This document shows, one piece after another, positions 1 to 8,369 of a stretch of DNA of 20,729 nucleotides (positions are counted from its first letter, which is position 1; each line of letters starts with the position of its first letter). The notes below the pieces were generated by a model. It saw only the letters and a program-made list of their open reading frames with translations, had not been told where the DNA came from and did no database searches. Origin of the DNA: an uncultured Oscillospiraceae bacterium (GTDB lineage: Bacteria; Bacillota; Clostridia; Oscillospirales; Oscillospiraceae); contig CABSMJ010000026.1 of assembly GCA_902478785.1 (NCBI GenBank), forward strand, positions 1 through 20,729, written 5' to 3'. Made by a program: the position numbers and the translations under genes.

Positions 1-506
1 TGGGCGGGCACTGCATCCCCCTGGATCCCTACTACTTGAGCTGGAAGGCCCGGGAATACGGCTTCCACACGTCCATGATCGAGGCGTCCATGATGGTCAA
101 CGACCGGATGCCGGAGTATACGGTGGAGCGCGCCGGTAAGATCCTCAACCGCCACAAGAAGGCGCTCAACGGCGCCAAGGTCCTGATGCTGGGCATGGCC
201 TACAAGCAGGATATCGACGACTACCGGGAAAGCCCTGCCATCCGGGTGATGGAGGAATTCCACAAGACCGGCGCCCAGACCGACTTTTATGATCCTTTCA
301 TCCCCAAGCTTCGCCATAACGGACAGTGGTATACCGGTGTGGAAACGCTGAACGCCGAGGTGGTGAAGGGGTACGACCTGGTCATCATCACCACCGCCCA
401 CAGCAATGTGGACTATCAGATGGTAGCCAACTGCGGTGTGCCGGTGTTTGACTGCAAAAACGTGATGAAAAACATCTCCAACCGGGAGAATATCGAGGTG
501 CTGTAA
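1..506 (+). CDS. wbpA: Nucleotide-sugar 6-dehydrogenase (UDP-GlcNAc/UDP-ManNAc type), 3' part
   Basis: This is the C-terminal part of a UDP-glucose/GDP-mannose dehydrogenase family enzyme; the 5' end lies outside the window. The frame is open from base 3 and reads GGHCIPLDPYYLSWKA, which contains the catalytic cysteine (GGHCIP) that forms the thioester during the two-step NAD-dependent oxidation of C6 to a uronic acid. The next segments, WKAREYG, VNDRMPEY, LMLGMAYKQDIDDYRESPA and YDPFIP, match the central helix and the C-terminal UDP-binding domain. The WKAREYG and VN..MPEY wording resembles WbpA (UDP-GlcNAc 6-dehydrogenase), but a WecC-like UDP-ManNAc dehydrogenase cannot be excluded. About 168 of roughly 430 expected residues are present. 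The stop TAA at 504-506 is followed directly by the GTG start of the 2-epimerase gene, so the two are probably co-translated. It is cytoplasmic and supplies a uronic acid sugar nucleotide. Confidence 0.92.
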   Translation, partial: GGHCIPLDPYYLSWKAREYGFHTSMIEASMMVNDRMPEYTVERAGKILNRHKKALNGAKVLMLGMAYKQDIDDYRESPAIRVMEEFHKTGAQTDFYDPFIPKLRHNGQWYTGVETLNAEVVKGYDLVIITTAHSNVDYQMVANCGVPVFDCKNVMKNISNRENIEVL

Positions 507-1589
507 GTGAAGAAGATCTGTTCCGTTGTGGGGGCGCGCCCACAGTTCATCAAGTTAGCCGTGGTGTCCCGGGTCCTGCGGAAGGAGTTTCAGGAAGTGC
601 TCATCCACACGGGACAGCACTATGACCACAATATGTCCGATGTCTTTTTTGAAGAGATGGATATTCCCAAGCCGGATTATAATCTGGGGATCTCCGGCGG
701 AAGCCACGGCAAGATGACCGGGGAGATGCTGGAAAAACTGGAGGAAGTCTTCATGAAGGAAGCGCCGGACATGGTGCTGGTCTTCGGCGACACCAATTCC
801 ACCATGGCTGCGGCACTGGCGGCCGTAAAGCTCCATATCCCCATCTGCCATGTGGAAGCGGGTAACCGCCTGGGAACGTTGGAAAGCCCTGAGGAAGTCA
901 ACCGCATCGTGACGGATCATGTTTCCAGCCTGCACTTGGTATGTACCCCCTCCGGCGTGGAGTTTCTCCGTCGGGAAGGCTTCCAGGATTCTGTGGTACT
1001 GGTGGGAGACCCGATGTATGACGCCTTCTGCTACTACACCCGGCAGCTGGACGGCAGTGAACTGGCGGGCATCGTGGATTTCCAAGGCACTCCGCTGGAG
1101 GTCCCGGCCAAATTCTACTATCTCACCTGCCACCGTCAGGAGAATACGGATACGGACGAAAATCTCCGGGGTATTTTTGATGCTATGGAGGCACTGGATG
1201 CCCCGGTGATCTACCCGGTGCATCCCAGGAATCACGCCAGGGCAGAGCGGCTTTGCAGCCAGCGAGCCTACCGGAACCTGCTCTTGACGCAGCCTATGGG
1301 CTATCAGACGTCCATCTCCCTGGTGAACCGGGCTGAAAAAATCGTGACAGACTCCGGCGGTGTCCAGCGGGAGGCATTCTTCGCCAAAAAGCCCTGCGTG
1401 ACGGTGCTGGACTATGTGGGCTGGCCGGAGACCATGGTCAACGGCTACAATCAGCTGGCCAGGCCGGAAAAGGCGGACATCCTGGAAAAGCTGTCCCGGC
1501 CCGTGACGTTCGACCCCGCCTACCAGCCCTTCGGAGACGGCCATTCCGCGGAGAAGATCGTCTCTGAGATCCGAAAATTCCTGCAATGA
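507..1589 (+). CDS. wecB: UDP-N-acetylglucosamine 2-epimerase, non-hydrolysing (WecB/WbpI family)
   Basis: This 360-residue cytoplasmic protein has the full set of motifs of the non-hydrolysing UDP-HexNAc 2-epimerases: GARPQFIK (9-16), HTGQHYD (34-40), FGDTNST (93-99), HVEAGNR (115-121), PEEVNRIVTDH (128-138), LTCHRQEN (206-213), YPVHPRN (236-242) and TDSGGVQREAFF (281-292). The enzyme inverts C2 of a UDP-GlcNAc-type sugar to the manno form. The IPKPDYNL, GGSHGKMTG and VQREAFFAKKP segments recall WbpI/WlbD, which act on UDP-2,3-diacetamido-glucuronic acid, more than the simple WecB that acts on UDP-GlcNAc, so substrate is open. The start is GTG at 507, directly after the previous stop, with GAGGTG six bases upstream as the ribosome site. 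The stop overlaps the next gene as ATGA. The length is normal for the family. Family call near certain; substrate uncertain. Confidence 0.95.
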   Translation: MKKICSVVGARPQFIKLAVVSRVLRKEFQEVLIHTGQHYDHNMSDVFFEEMDIPKPDYNLGISGGSHGKMTGEMLEKLEEVFMKEAPDMVLVFGDTNSTMAAALAAVKLHIPICHVEAGNRLGTLESPEEVNRIVTDHVSSLHLVCTPSGVEFLRREGFQDSVVLVGDPMYDAFCYYTRQLDGSELAGIVDFQGTPLEVPAKFYYLTCHRQENTDTDENLRGIFDAMEALDAPVIYPVHPRNHARAERLCSQRAYRNLLLTQPMGYQTSISLVNRAEKIVTDSGGVQREAFFAKKPCVTVLDYVGWPETMVNGYNQLARPEKADILEKLSRPVTFDPAYQPFGDGHSAEKIVSEIRKFLQ

Positions 1590-2707
1590 TACACGTCTGC
1601 CATATGACCAGCGCCCACGCATCCGACGACACCAGGATCTTTTATAAGGAATGCGTCTCTCTGGCAAAGGCGGGATACGAGGTATCTCTGGTGGCCCGGG
1701 GCCCGGCCCGTGAGGAGGCCGGCGTCCGGGTCGTGGGCGTGGGCGTGCCCTCAGGCGGCCGTCTTTTCCGGATGCTGTTCTTTGCCCGCAGGATATACCG
1801 GCAGGCGCTGGCACTGGACGCCGAGGTCTACCATCTCCATGACCCGGAGCTGCTGCCATATGGACTGCGGCTCAAGCGCCGCGGGAAGGTGGTCATATTC
1901 GACAGCCATGAGTTTACTGCTCAGGCCATCCTGGAAAAGCACTGGCTCCCAAAGCCCCTGCGCCGGATCGTGTACCGTCTGTATCAGGCGTATGAGGCCT
2001 CCGTCTGCCGGCGGCTGGATGCAGTCATCAGCGTCTCGCCTCATATCGTGGACTATTTTTCCAAGATCAATCCCCGGACCGTGCAGGTGACGAATTATCC
2101 CATCTTTCGGGAGGCTCCCATGCCCGATGACGGCGGGGACGCGCGGATCATATTCGCCGGCGGCATCACCCCCCAATGGATGCACGAGACGGTCCTCAAG
2201 GCCCTGGAGAAGGTGCCGGAGTGCCGCTATACCCTCTGCGGCCCGGTGGGGGAGGCGTACCTTTCCCGCCTGGAGGCACTGCCTGGCTGGGCGCAGACAG
2301 ATTACCTGGGTCGGATCCCCCACGGAGAAGTGGCGAAGCAGATGGCGCACTGCCGGGCGGGAGTCGCGCTGCTGCGCCCGGGAAAGAATACCAACGGGCA
2401 CAGCGGCACCATGGGCAACACCAAGATCTTTGAAGAGATGATGGCGGGTCTGCCGGTGATCTGCACGGATTTTTCCCTGTGGCGGGAATTCGTGGAGCGG
2501 TATCACTGCGGCGTGTGCGTAGACCCGGAAGATGTGGACCAGGTGGTCCTGGCCCTGCGCCGCCTGCTGGAGCATCCGGAGGAAGCCCGTCAGATGGGCG
2601 AGAACGGCCGCAGAGCCGTCCGGGAGGCATTCAACTGGAGCGTGGAGGAACAGACGCTGCTGGGGCTCTATCGAGACTTGAGCGGATCTTGTGACAAGGG
2701 CCGATGA
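1586..2707 (+). CDS. Glycosyltransferase, GT-B fold, family 4-like
   Basis: This 373-residue protein has no signal peptide. It opens with a Rossmann segment (VCHMTSAHASDDTRIFYKE), common in polysaccharide GT4 enzymes, followed by HLHDPELLPYG (84-93) and FDSHEF (105-110). The C-terminal half carries the donor-binding signature NTKIFEEMMAGLPVICTDF (278-296), equivalent to the E-x7-E region, and a normal C-terminal helix (EEARQMGENGRRAV). It should transfer a sugar from a nucleotide donor onto a lipid-linked glycan at the cytoplasmic face; donor and acceptor cannot be read from sequence. The start ATG overlaps the stop of the 2-epimerase gene by four bases, which implies translational coupling. 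The length is typical. Confidence 0.9.
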   Translation: MIHVCHMTSAHASDDTRIFYKECVSLAKAGYEVSLVARGPAREEAGVRVVGVGVPSGGRLFRMLFFARRIYRQALALDAEVYHLHDPELLPYGLRLKRRGKVVIFDSHEFTAQAILEKHWLPKPLRRIVYRLYQAYEASVCRRLDAVISVSPHIVDYFSKINPRTVQVTNYPIFREAPMPDDGGDARIIFAGGITPQWMHETVLKALEKVPECRYTLCGPVGEAYLSRLEALPGWAQTDYLGRIPHGEVAKQMAHCRAGVALLRPGKNTNGHSGTMGNTKIFEEMMAGLPVICTDFSLWREFVERYHCGVCVDPEDVDQVVLALRRLLEHPEEARQMGENGRRAVREAFNWSVEEQTLLGLYRDLSGSCDKGR

Positions 2708-2755
2708 GCCGGATCTGTCCGGCGCGTGGTCTGGTAGGGGAGGCGAAACACAGAG

Positions 2756-4309
2756 ATGATGGAAACCATCGTCAAACACGGCGGCGCGTGCATGCACGTC
2801 ACAGGTTTTTTTGCATACCGGGATCTTCCCTGCGGGGAGGCCTCCGCCCGGGCGTTCCTCGCTCAGTATCAGTCCACGGGCGTGCTGGACTTCGCGGATT
2901 GTCTCGGCGTCTACCGGGCCCGGATCGACCGGGAGGACGGAACGGCCGTCTGGTTTGCCGACAACTACGGCGGGTCGTCCTTTTTCATCAACTGGCAGAC
3001 GGGGACCATCTCCCCGTCCCTGTATGAAAGCGCAGCACCGGAGGAAAGAAAGCCAAATCCCGTCGCCATTGCGGAATTTCTCTATTTTGGCTGTACGTAC
3101 TCCTATGACACGATCTTTTCCGGCGTGACCAGGAGTGACCCCGACTGTTACTATGTCGTGCGGGATACCGGCATCGAGACGCGCTCCAAGGAGCTCCCCC
3201 CGCTGGAGCAATTGGAGCCTGGCCAGGAGGCCATGGCGTCGCTGATGGCGCGGGTCTGCCGGGCAGCGCAGGGACTTTCCATGGGCTGTGCGGTCACAGG
3301 CGGCGTCGACAGCCGCTCTGTCCTGGCGCATCTTCTGGCCAACGGGGTCCGGCCTGCCCTGACGGTGACCGGTCCTCCCGATCATCCGGACGTGTGCCTG
3401 GCCGGGAAGATCGCTGATGTTTTGGGGCAGGAGCTGACGGCCTTTTCCGATGCGCCGGAGGGAGATGCCTGGCTGCAAGAGACCATCCGCCAGGCGGACG
3501 GCATGGCGGGCGTGTGCGGCGCCTATCGCCTGGCAAAGCAGTCCGGCGGCCTTGCCGCCCGTGGCATTGCCCTGAAATTCGGAGGCGGCGCCGGGGAGCT
3601 GTACAAAAACAGCTTCCTCAACCAGGACTTTCCCTTTTACGGCGGCAAACCTGACTGGAAGCGCTTTTTGAGATTCAAGGTCATCACCTACGACTTTCCC
3701 GACGGCATCTGCGGAGGGCAGACGGAGGAGGCTATCCGGCAGACGCCGGAGCGGCTGTACCGCAAATTCAGCCGGTATAGCCGGCCCACCAAGGCCGAGT
3801 CCTATCTCTGCGCCGGCTATGCCATCATGCAGATGCGCCTGGCGGGCATCAGCAATATGGAGAACCGCTTTTACGCGGCCTATACGCCCCTGATGGAACG
3901 GTCCGTGGCTGCGTCGGTCCTGGGGCAGCCGCCCCGCCGGCTGGAGATGCAGGCCTGGCAGCGCCGTCAGGTCACCCAACACGCACCTGTCCTCAAGGAC
4001 ATCCCGACGGACCGCGGCCTCACCTGCGACAGCGCCCGGGCAGGGACGGAGAGGGCGAGAAGCATGTGGTTCCTTGCGAAAGTGGCGGCCGGGCGCGTCT
4101 TCCGGCGCAGCCGGGTCCCCGCCCGCATCGACCGCTGCTTTGCCCAGGGGCTGTCCTCTCCGGCGTATCACGCCGCTGTGGAGCGGTGCAGAGAACTGGG
4201 TATCCTTTCGGAGCATGTACAGGCTGAGCAGATCCCCCGGATGATCGCGGACCGGGTCTTTGCAGTAGGCATGATGTTTTCCTCTCCGCAGGAGCGGACC
4301 GGGAACTGA
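2756..4309 (+). CDS. Asparagine synthase-like amidotransferase with degenerate glutaminase domain
   Basis: This 517-residue protein has an AsnB-type ATP-pyrophosphatase half. The PP-loop is VTGGVDSRS (180-188; canonical SGGxDS) and the second ATP-binding loop appears as FGGGAGELY (275-283), where AsnB usually has G-x-GGDE. The N-terminal 150 residues keep only traces of the class II glutamine amidotransferase fold (ADNYGGSSFFI, 69-79). No cysteine is at position 2, and the RHRGPD, RRLSIID and NGExYNY motifs are absent, so glutamine hydrolysis is unlikely. It may use free ammonia, pair with one of the intact AsnB proteins nearby, or make a different adenylated product as beta-lactam synthetase relatives do. 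GGGGAGG at 2737-2743 supports the ATGATG start at 2756; an internal ATG at 2792 is a weaker alternative. It lies 48 bases after the glycosyltransferase, in the same operon. Confidence 0.82.
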   Translation: MMETIVKHGGACMHVTGFFAYRDLPCGEASARAFLAQYQSTGVLDFADCLGVYRARIDREDGTAVWFADNYGGSSFFINWQTGTISPSLYESAAPEERKPNPVAIAEFLYFGCTYSYDTIFSGVTRSDPDCYYVVRDTGIETRSKELPPLEQLEPGQEAMASLMARVCRAAQGLSMGCAVTGGVDSRSVLAHLLANGVRPALTVTGPPDHPDVCLAGKIADVLGQELTAFSDAPEGDAWLQETIRQADGMAGVCGAYRLAKQSGGLAARGIALKFGGGAGELYKNSFLNQDFPFYGGKPDWKRFLRFKVITYDFPDGICGGQTEEAIRQTPERLYRKFSRYSRPTKAESYLCAGYAIMQMRLAGISNMENRFYAAYTPLMERSVAASVLGQPPRRLEMQAWQRRQVTQHAPVLKDIPTDRGLTCDSARAGTERARSMWFLAKVAAGRVFRRSRVPARIDRCFAQGLSSPAYHAAVERCRELGILSEHVQAEQIPRMIADRVFAVGMMFSSPQERTGN

Positions 4310-4339
4310 TACTATCAAACAGAGAAGAGGAATGTTGTT

Positions 4340-5419
4340 ATGAAATATGCGCTCATCGGCTGTGGCCGCATCGCCACCAATCACATCAAAGCCGTTCTGA
4401 ACAACCATCTGGAGCTTTCCGCCGTCTGCGACGTCAAGCCCGAGGCCATGGAAGCGCTGCTGGCCAAGCACGGCCTGGAGCAGGATGCCTCCATTCGCCG
4501 CTATACCGATTATAAAGAGATGGTGGAGACGGAAAAGCCCACCCTGGTGGGCATCGCCACCGAAAGTGGCATCCACGCCGAGATCGCGCTTTACTGTATC
4601 GCCCACGGCGTCAACGTCATCATCGAAAAGCCCATGGCCATGTCCATGGCTGACGCCGACGCCATCGTGGAAGCCGCGCAGCGGAACCATGTCAAGGTGT
4701 GCGCCTGCCATCAAAACCGCTTCAACCCGGCGGTGCAGGCTACCCGGAAGGCACTGGAGGAGGGCCGCTTCGGCAAGCTCTCCCACGGGTCTATCCATGT
4801 GCGCTGGAACCGGAACAAGGGCTATTACGACCAGGCTCCCTGGCGCGGCACCTGGGCCCAGGACGGCGGGTGCATGATGAACCAGTGCATCCACGGTGTG
4901 GATCTGCTGCGCTGGATGATGGGAGACGAGGTGGAGGAGGTCTATGCGCAGACCGCCCAGCAGTTCCACCACTATCTGGAGTGCGAGGATGTGGGCATGG
5001 CCGTGGTGAAGTTCAAAAACGGGGCCATCGGTACCATTGAGGGTACCACCAATGTTTACCCCAAGAATCTGGAGGAAACGCTCTATCTGTTCGGAGAGAC
5101 AGGCACGGTGAAGATCGGCGGCACGTCCACCAACAACATCGACGTGTGGGACTTTGCCGACCAGCGCCCGGAGGACGCGGACCTCAAGGGGCTGCAGGAA
5201 GCCACCAGCAATGTCTACGGCAATGGCCACACCCTGGTCTACGCGGACATGATGGACGCCATCGCCCAGGACCGGCCGCCTTATATCGATGCGAAGGCCG
5301 GCCGCCGAGCCCTGGAGATGATCCTGGCCATGTATCAGTCCGCGGCCACGGGACTGCCGGTGAAGCTGCCGCTGAAGGATGTGGCCTCCACGGACTTTAC
5401 CGGGCGCTTCTCCCGCTGA
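4340..5419 (+). CDS. wlbA: Gfo/Idh/MocA-family nucleotide-sugar 3-dehydrogenase (WlbA/WbpB-like)
   Basis: This 359-residue cytoplasmic oxidoreductase has an N-terminal NAD-binding Rossmann fold (ALIGCGRIATNHIKAV, 4-19) and the family EKP motif (96-98) after IATESGIHAEIAL. The C-terminal domain has HQNRFNPAVQ (124-133), VRWNRNKGYYDQAPWRGTW (154-172) and NQCIHGVDLLRWMMG (181-195). The GRIATNHIKA, NRFNPAVQ, YYDQAPWRGTW and NQCIHGVDLL wording is typical of WlbA/WbpB, which oxidise C3 of UDP-N-acetylglucosaminuronic acid to the 3-keto sugar before transamination. H185 sits where the family has its catalytic histidine. AGAAGAGGAA precedes the ATG by about ten bases. The partner aminotransferase and N-acetyltransferase are absent here, so the product could instead be used differently or those genes lie outside. 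Family call is strong and substrate is inferred. Confidence 0.88.
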   Translation: MKYALIGCGRIATNHIKAVLNNHLELSAVCDVKPEAMEALLAKHGLEQDASIRRYTDYKEMVETEKPTLVGIATESGIHAEIALYCIAHGVNVIIEKPMAMSMADADAIVEAAQRNHVKVCACHQNRFNPAVQATRKALEEGRFGKLSHGSIHVRWNRNKGYYDQAPWRGTWAQDGGCMMNQCIHGVDLLRWMMGDEVEEVYAQTAQQFHHYLECEDVGMAVVKFKNGAIGTIEGTTNVYPKNLEETLYLFGETGTVKIGGTSTNNIDVWDFADQRPEDADLKGLQEATSNVYGNGHTLVYADMMDAIAQDRPPYIDAKAGRRALEMILAMYQSAATGLPVKLPLKDVASTDFTGRFSR

Positions 5420-5500
5420 CAGGTCTCAACGTCCCACAGGGAATAGAGGCTCCTGTTCCGGTGTAGGCGCGCTCTTCCGCTGAAAGAGAGGAGATCGTGT

Positions 5501-7429
5501 ATGTGTGGGATCAGTGGTTATCTGGATCTGGACCGGGGCGTGGATACGGACACGCTGCGCCGCATGACGGATGTGATCCGCCATCGGGGCCCGGATGATG
5601 AAGGCTATGCGCTGATCGGCAAAGGGGGCGCGGCCTTTTACCGGGGAGAGGACACGCTGCCCCAGCTCTCTCTGCCCCCTCTGGAGCAGGGAGGCAGCGG
5701 AACCTTTCTGGGACTGGGGCACCGGCGGCTGAGCATTTTGGATCTCAGTGCCGCCGGCCACCAGCCCATGGCCCTGCCAGAGCGGGAGCTCACGCTCACC
5801 TACAATGGGGAGCTCTATAACTATCTGGAGCTGCGGGCGCAGCTGGAGGCGTTGGGGCATCGCTTTCGAACGAACTGCGATACCGAGGTCCTGCTCCATG
5901 CCTACTGCCAGTGGGGCGAGGACTGCCTGGACCATTTCAATGGCATGTGGGGCTTTGCCCTCTGGGACGGCAAAGAGAACAAGCTGTTTTGCGCCCGGGA
6001 CCGGCTGGGAGCCAAGCCCCTTCACTACTACCACAACGCCAACAAGCTGCTGCTGGGCTCCGAATTAAAACAGCTCTGTCAGGACCCCACCATCCGGCGG
6101 ACCTTCAACAGGCCGTACCTGGCGGCGAATCTGATGTACCGCCTGGGCGACTACGACGATGAAACGCTCATCGAGGGAATGCGGGCGCTCCCCCCGGGGC
6201 ACAAGCTGGTGGTGCAGGTGGCCCCGGAAGGGGACCGCATCGTCTCCGTGACGGTCACCCCTTACTGGACGCTGCATGTCCGCTACGATGACAGCTATAC
6301 CCAGGCCCAGTGGGAGGAGCAGGTGGCCGAGGAGTTCTCCCGGGCATGCCGCTGGCGGCTGCGCAGCGATGCGCCGGTGGCCGCCCTGCTCTCCGGCGGG
6401 CTGGATTCCTCCTGTATGGTCACGGAATTGTGCGGGCAGATGTCCGACCCGGCCCAGCTGCACACCTTTACCACCAGCTATCCGGGAGATGCCTCCTGTG
6501 ATGAATGGTACTTTGCAGATCTGGTGAACCGGGCCTGCGGCTGCACGGGCAACCAGATCCTGCCGGCCCCCACAGACATCGAGGGCCAGTTTGAAAACGT
6601 GGTCTGGCATACGGAGGGCCTGTGCGGATTGTCGCTGCTGGGAGTCAAGGCACTTTTGGAGCAGGTGCGCTCCCAGGGCTATAAGGTGGTACTCAACGGA
6701 CAATGCGGCGACGAGCTGATGCTGGGGTATGAGCGGTATTACGCCTTTTATTTCTCCTGGCTGCTGAAGACCGGGCGGATCCGGCGGCTCCTGCGGGAAT
6801 TCCCCCAGGCAGGCCGTCACTCGCGGCTGCATCTGCACAGCTTGGCCGCTTATGTGCTTTATTTCGATCTCCCCATAGTACGGGATACCCGCCAGCTGCA
6901 CCGCGCGGAGCGGTTTGTGAAGCGGGACCTTCTGGAGATGCGGAAAAAAGCGCAGCTGCACGAGCTGCTCTATCCGCGTTCCCTGGAGCAGCTTCAATAT
7001 CTGGAGCTGACGGCCACGCAGCTGCCCAACATCGTGCGGATGGATGACCGGCTGTTCATGTCCGCTTCTCTGGAGAGCCGCATCCCGTTCATGGATTACC
7101 AGTTCGTGGAGCTGGCATGCCGCATCCCGCCGGAATATAAGATCCGGGAGGGATACACGAAATACCTGATGCGGTGTGTTTTCGATGCCCGGATGCCCCG
7201 GGAAGTCACTTGGCGCACCAACAAGCTGGGCTTCGGCGCACCGGTGGATGCGTGGGCCAGACAAGTCTCGCTGGAGTATCTTCTCTCCCTTATCCGAAAT
7301 GCCAGGACCGCGCCGTATTTCTGGCAGGACGCGTTGGAGGCTCTGGCGCTAAGATCGCCTGTGCATCCTGCTGTTTTTGAATTTTTGACGATGGAATCAT
7401 TCGCACGCCAGTTCGATGTGTCCGTGTGA
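5501..7429 (+). CDS. asnB: Asparagine synthetase (glutamine-hydrolysing) homologue, copy 1
   Basis: This 642-residue AsnB-family protein is complete. The N-terminal glutaminase domain has Cys2 (MCGISGYLDL), RHRGPDDEG (27-35), HRRLSILDLS (74-83) and YNGELYNY (101-108). The synthetase domain has LSGGLDSS (297-304) and GQCGDELMLGY (400-410), then SRIPFMDYQFVELA. The enzyme uses glutamine-derived ammonia and ATP to amidate a carboxylate. Classical AsnB makes asparagine, but homologues inside O-antigen and capsule clusters (for example WbpS) are linked to uronamide formation, which fits this context. GAGAGGAG at 5486-5493 supports the ATG at 5501. It follows the oxidoreductase by 81 bases and precedes the ABC exporter by 135. 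It shows no truncation or missing key motif. The substrate is an inference from neighbours. Confidence 0.93.
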   Translation: MCGISGYLDLDRGVDTDTLRRMTDVIRHRGPDDEGYALIGKGGAAFYRGEDTLPQLSLPPLEQGGSGTFLGLGHRRLSILDLSAAGHQPMALPERELTLTYNGELYNYLELRAQLEALGHRFRTNCDTEVLLHAYCQWGEDCLDHFNGMWGFALWDGKENKLFCARDRLGAKPLHYYHNANKLLLGSELKQLCQDPTIRRTFNRPYLAANLMYRLGDYDDETLIEGMRALPPGHKLVVQVAPEGDRIVSVTVTPYWTLHVRYDDSYTQAQWEEQVAEEFSRACRWRLRSDAPVAALLSGGLDSSCMVTELCGQMSDPAQLHTFTTSYPGDASCDEWYFADLVNRACGCTGNQILPAPTDIEGQFENVVWHTEGLCGLSLLGVKALLEQVRSQGYKVVLNGQCGDELMLGYERYYAFYFSWLLKTGRIRRLLREFPQAGRHSRLHLHSLAAYVLYFDLPIVRDTRQLHRAERFVKRDLLEMRKKAQLHELLYPRSLEQLQYLELTATQLPNIVRMDDRLFMSASLESRIPFMDYQFVELACRIPPEYKIREGYTKYLMRCVFDARMPREVTWRTNKLGFGAPVDAWARQVSLEYLLSLIRNARTAPYFWQDALEALALRSPVHPAVFEFLTMESFARQFDVSV

Positions 7430-7462
7430 ATGGGGGGATCACCGTATTTTTTCGACACGGCA

Positions 7463-7492
7463 TTGCAAACTCGGACGAGATGATAGTATAAA
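7463..7492 (+). promoter_or_regulatory. Candidate internal sigma-70-type promoter before the ABC exporter
   Basis: TTGCAA (7463-7468) and TATAAA (7487-7492) are separated by 18 bases in the 135-base gap between asnB copy 1 and the permease gene. The gap is AT-richer than the flanking genes. This is the only sizeable gap in the first 14 kb, so an internal promoter for the exporter genes is plausible. The match to consensus is fair (four and five of six). No terminator is visible between the two genes, so read-through is also likely. Confidence 0.4.
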
Positions 7493-7564
7493 AAATGGCT
7501 TAGAGATTTCCTTGCTCCTGCCTTTGGGCTCGTGCAGGGGTGTCTGGTTGGAGGTTAACATTCC

Positions 7565-8353
7565 ATGTTTCATTCATTCAAAGTTCTCTGGGACCACAGG
7601 AAGATGCTGTGGGCTACGACGCTGGCGGACATTCAGTCCCGATATGCCGGATCCGTATTGGGGATGTTCTGGCTGGTGATCTATCCCATCCTGATGCTGA
7701 CGGCCTATTCCGTCGTCTATGTATTCATCTTCCAGGTTCGGTTGGAACAGATCACCACGCCGCAGTATGTGATGCTGATCTTTTCCGGCTTGATCCCGTT
7801 TCTGGGCTTCAGCGAGGGGTTGGGGAACTCTGTGATCTCCGTTACATCCAATGCCTCCCTGGTGAAAAACACGCTCTATCCCATCGAGCTCATCCCGGTA
7901 AAAGCAGTTCTCTTTAGCCAGTGTACGGAAGTAGTGGGCCTGATCTTGCTGACGGTTGCGGTAGCGGTAACGGGCCTTTTGTCCCCGTGGCTGCTGCTGG
8001 CTCTGCCGCTGTGGAGCTTTCAGGTAATCTTCGGCATCGGCGTAGGCTGGCTGATCTCTTCCATCAACGTGGTGCTGCGGGATATGCAGAGCCTCATCAA
8101 CATCATCAGTCTGATGCTGATGATGATCAGCCCCATCGCCTACACGCCGGATATGATCCCGGCAGGCCTGCGGCCATTTCTCCGCCTGAACCCCCTCTAC
8201 TATTTTATCACTGCGTATCAGCACTGTTTCATTTATGGTGAGATGCCTCCGCGAGACATCCTGGTGGCGGTGGTACTGATCTCCCTGGGCACGTTCCTGG
8301 TGGGATTCTGGGTTTTTGAGAAGATGAAGCAGCTCTTTGACGACAACATTTAA
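7565..8353 (+). CDS. wzm: ABC-2 type polysaccharide/polyol-phosphate exporter permease (Wzm/TagG family)
   Basis: This 262-residue integral membrane protein has about six hydrophobic segments (roughly 34-57, 68-90, 113-138, 141-166, 176-198 and 231-252). The cytoplasmic amphipathic N-terminus contains ADIQSRYAGSVLG (21-33), a signature of Wzm/TagG permeases, and the end has RLNPLYYFITAYQHCF (207-222), also typical. It forms the channel half of an exporter moving a completed lipid-linked glycan across the cytoplasmic membrane. GGAGG at 7550-7554 with ten bases' spacing fixes the start. It is followed after 16 bases by its ATPase partner. Export by ABC transporter implies chains finished in the cytoplasm rather than Wzx/Wzy polymerisation; no Wzx or Wzy gene is seen in the window. 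Confidence 0.93.
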   Translation: MFHSFKVLWDHRKMLWATTLADIQSRYAGSVLGMFWLVIYPILMLTAYSVVYVFIFQVRLEQITTPQYVMLIFSGLIPFLGFSEGLGNSVISVTSNASLVKNTLYPIELIPVKAVLFSQCTEVVGLILLTVAVAVTGLLSPWLLLALPLWSFQVIFGIGVGWLISSINVVLRDMQSLINIISLMLMMISPIAYTPDMIPAGLRPFLRLNPLYYFITAYQHCFIYGEMPPRDILVAVVLISLGTFLVGFWVFEKMKQLFDDNI

Positions 8354-8369
8354 AGGAAGAGAATGTACC

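Noticed and set aside
1751..5230. 1159-codon open frame on the minus strand
   Set aside because: It lies fully antisense to three well-recognised genes, has no recognisable domain and no membrane or catalytic motif; long antisense frames are expected in GC-rich coding sequence.
8337..8369. Earlier ATG for the Wzt-type ATPase
   Set aside because: It overlaps the permease gene and lacks a ribosome site; the ATG at 8370 has AAGGAAGAGA at good spacing and gives the usual N-terminus of this family.
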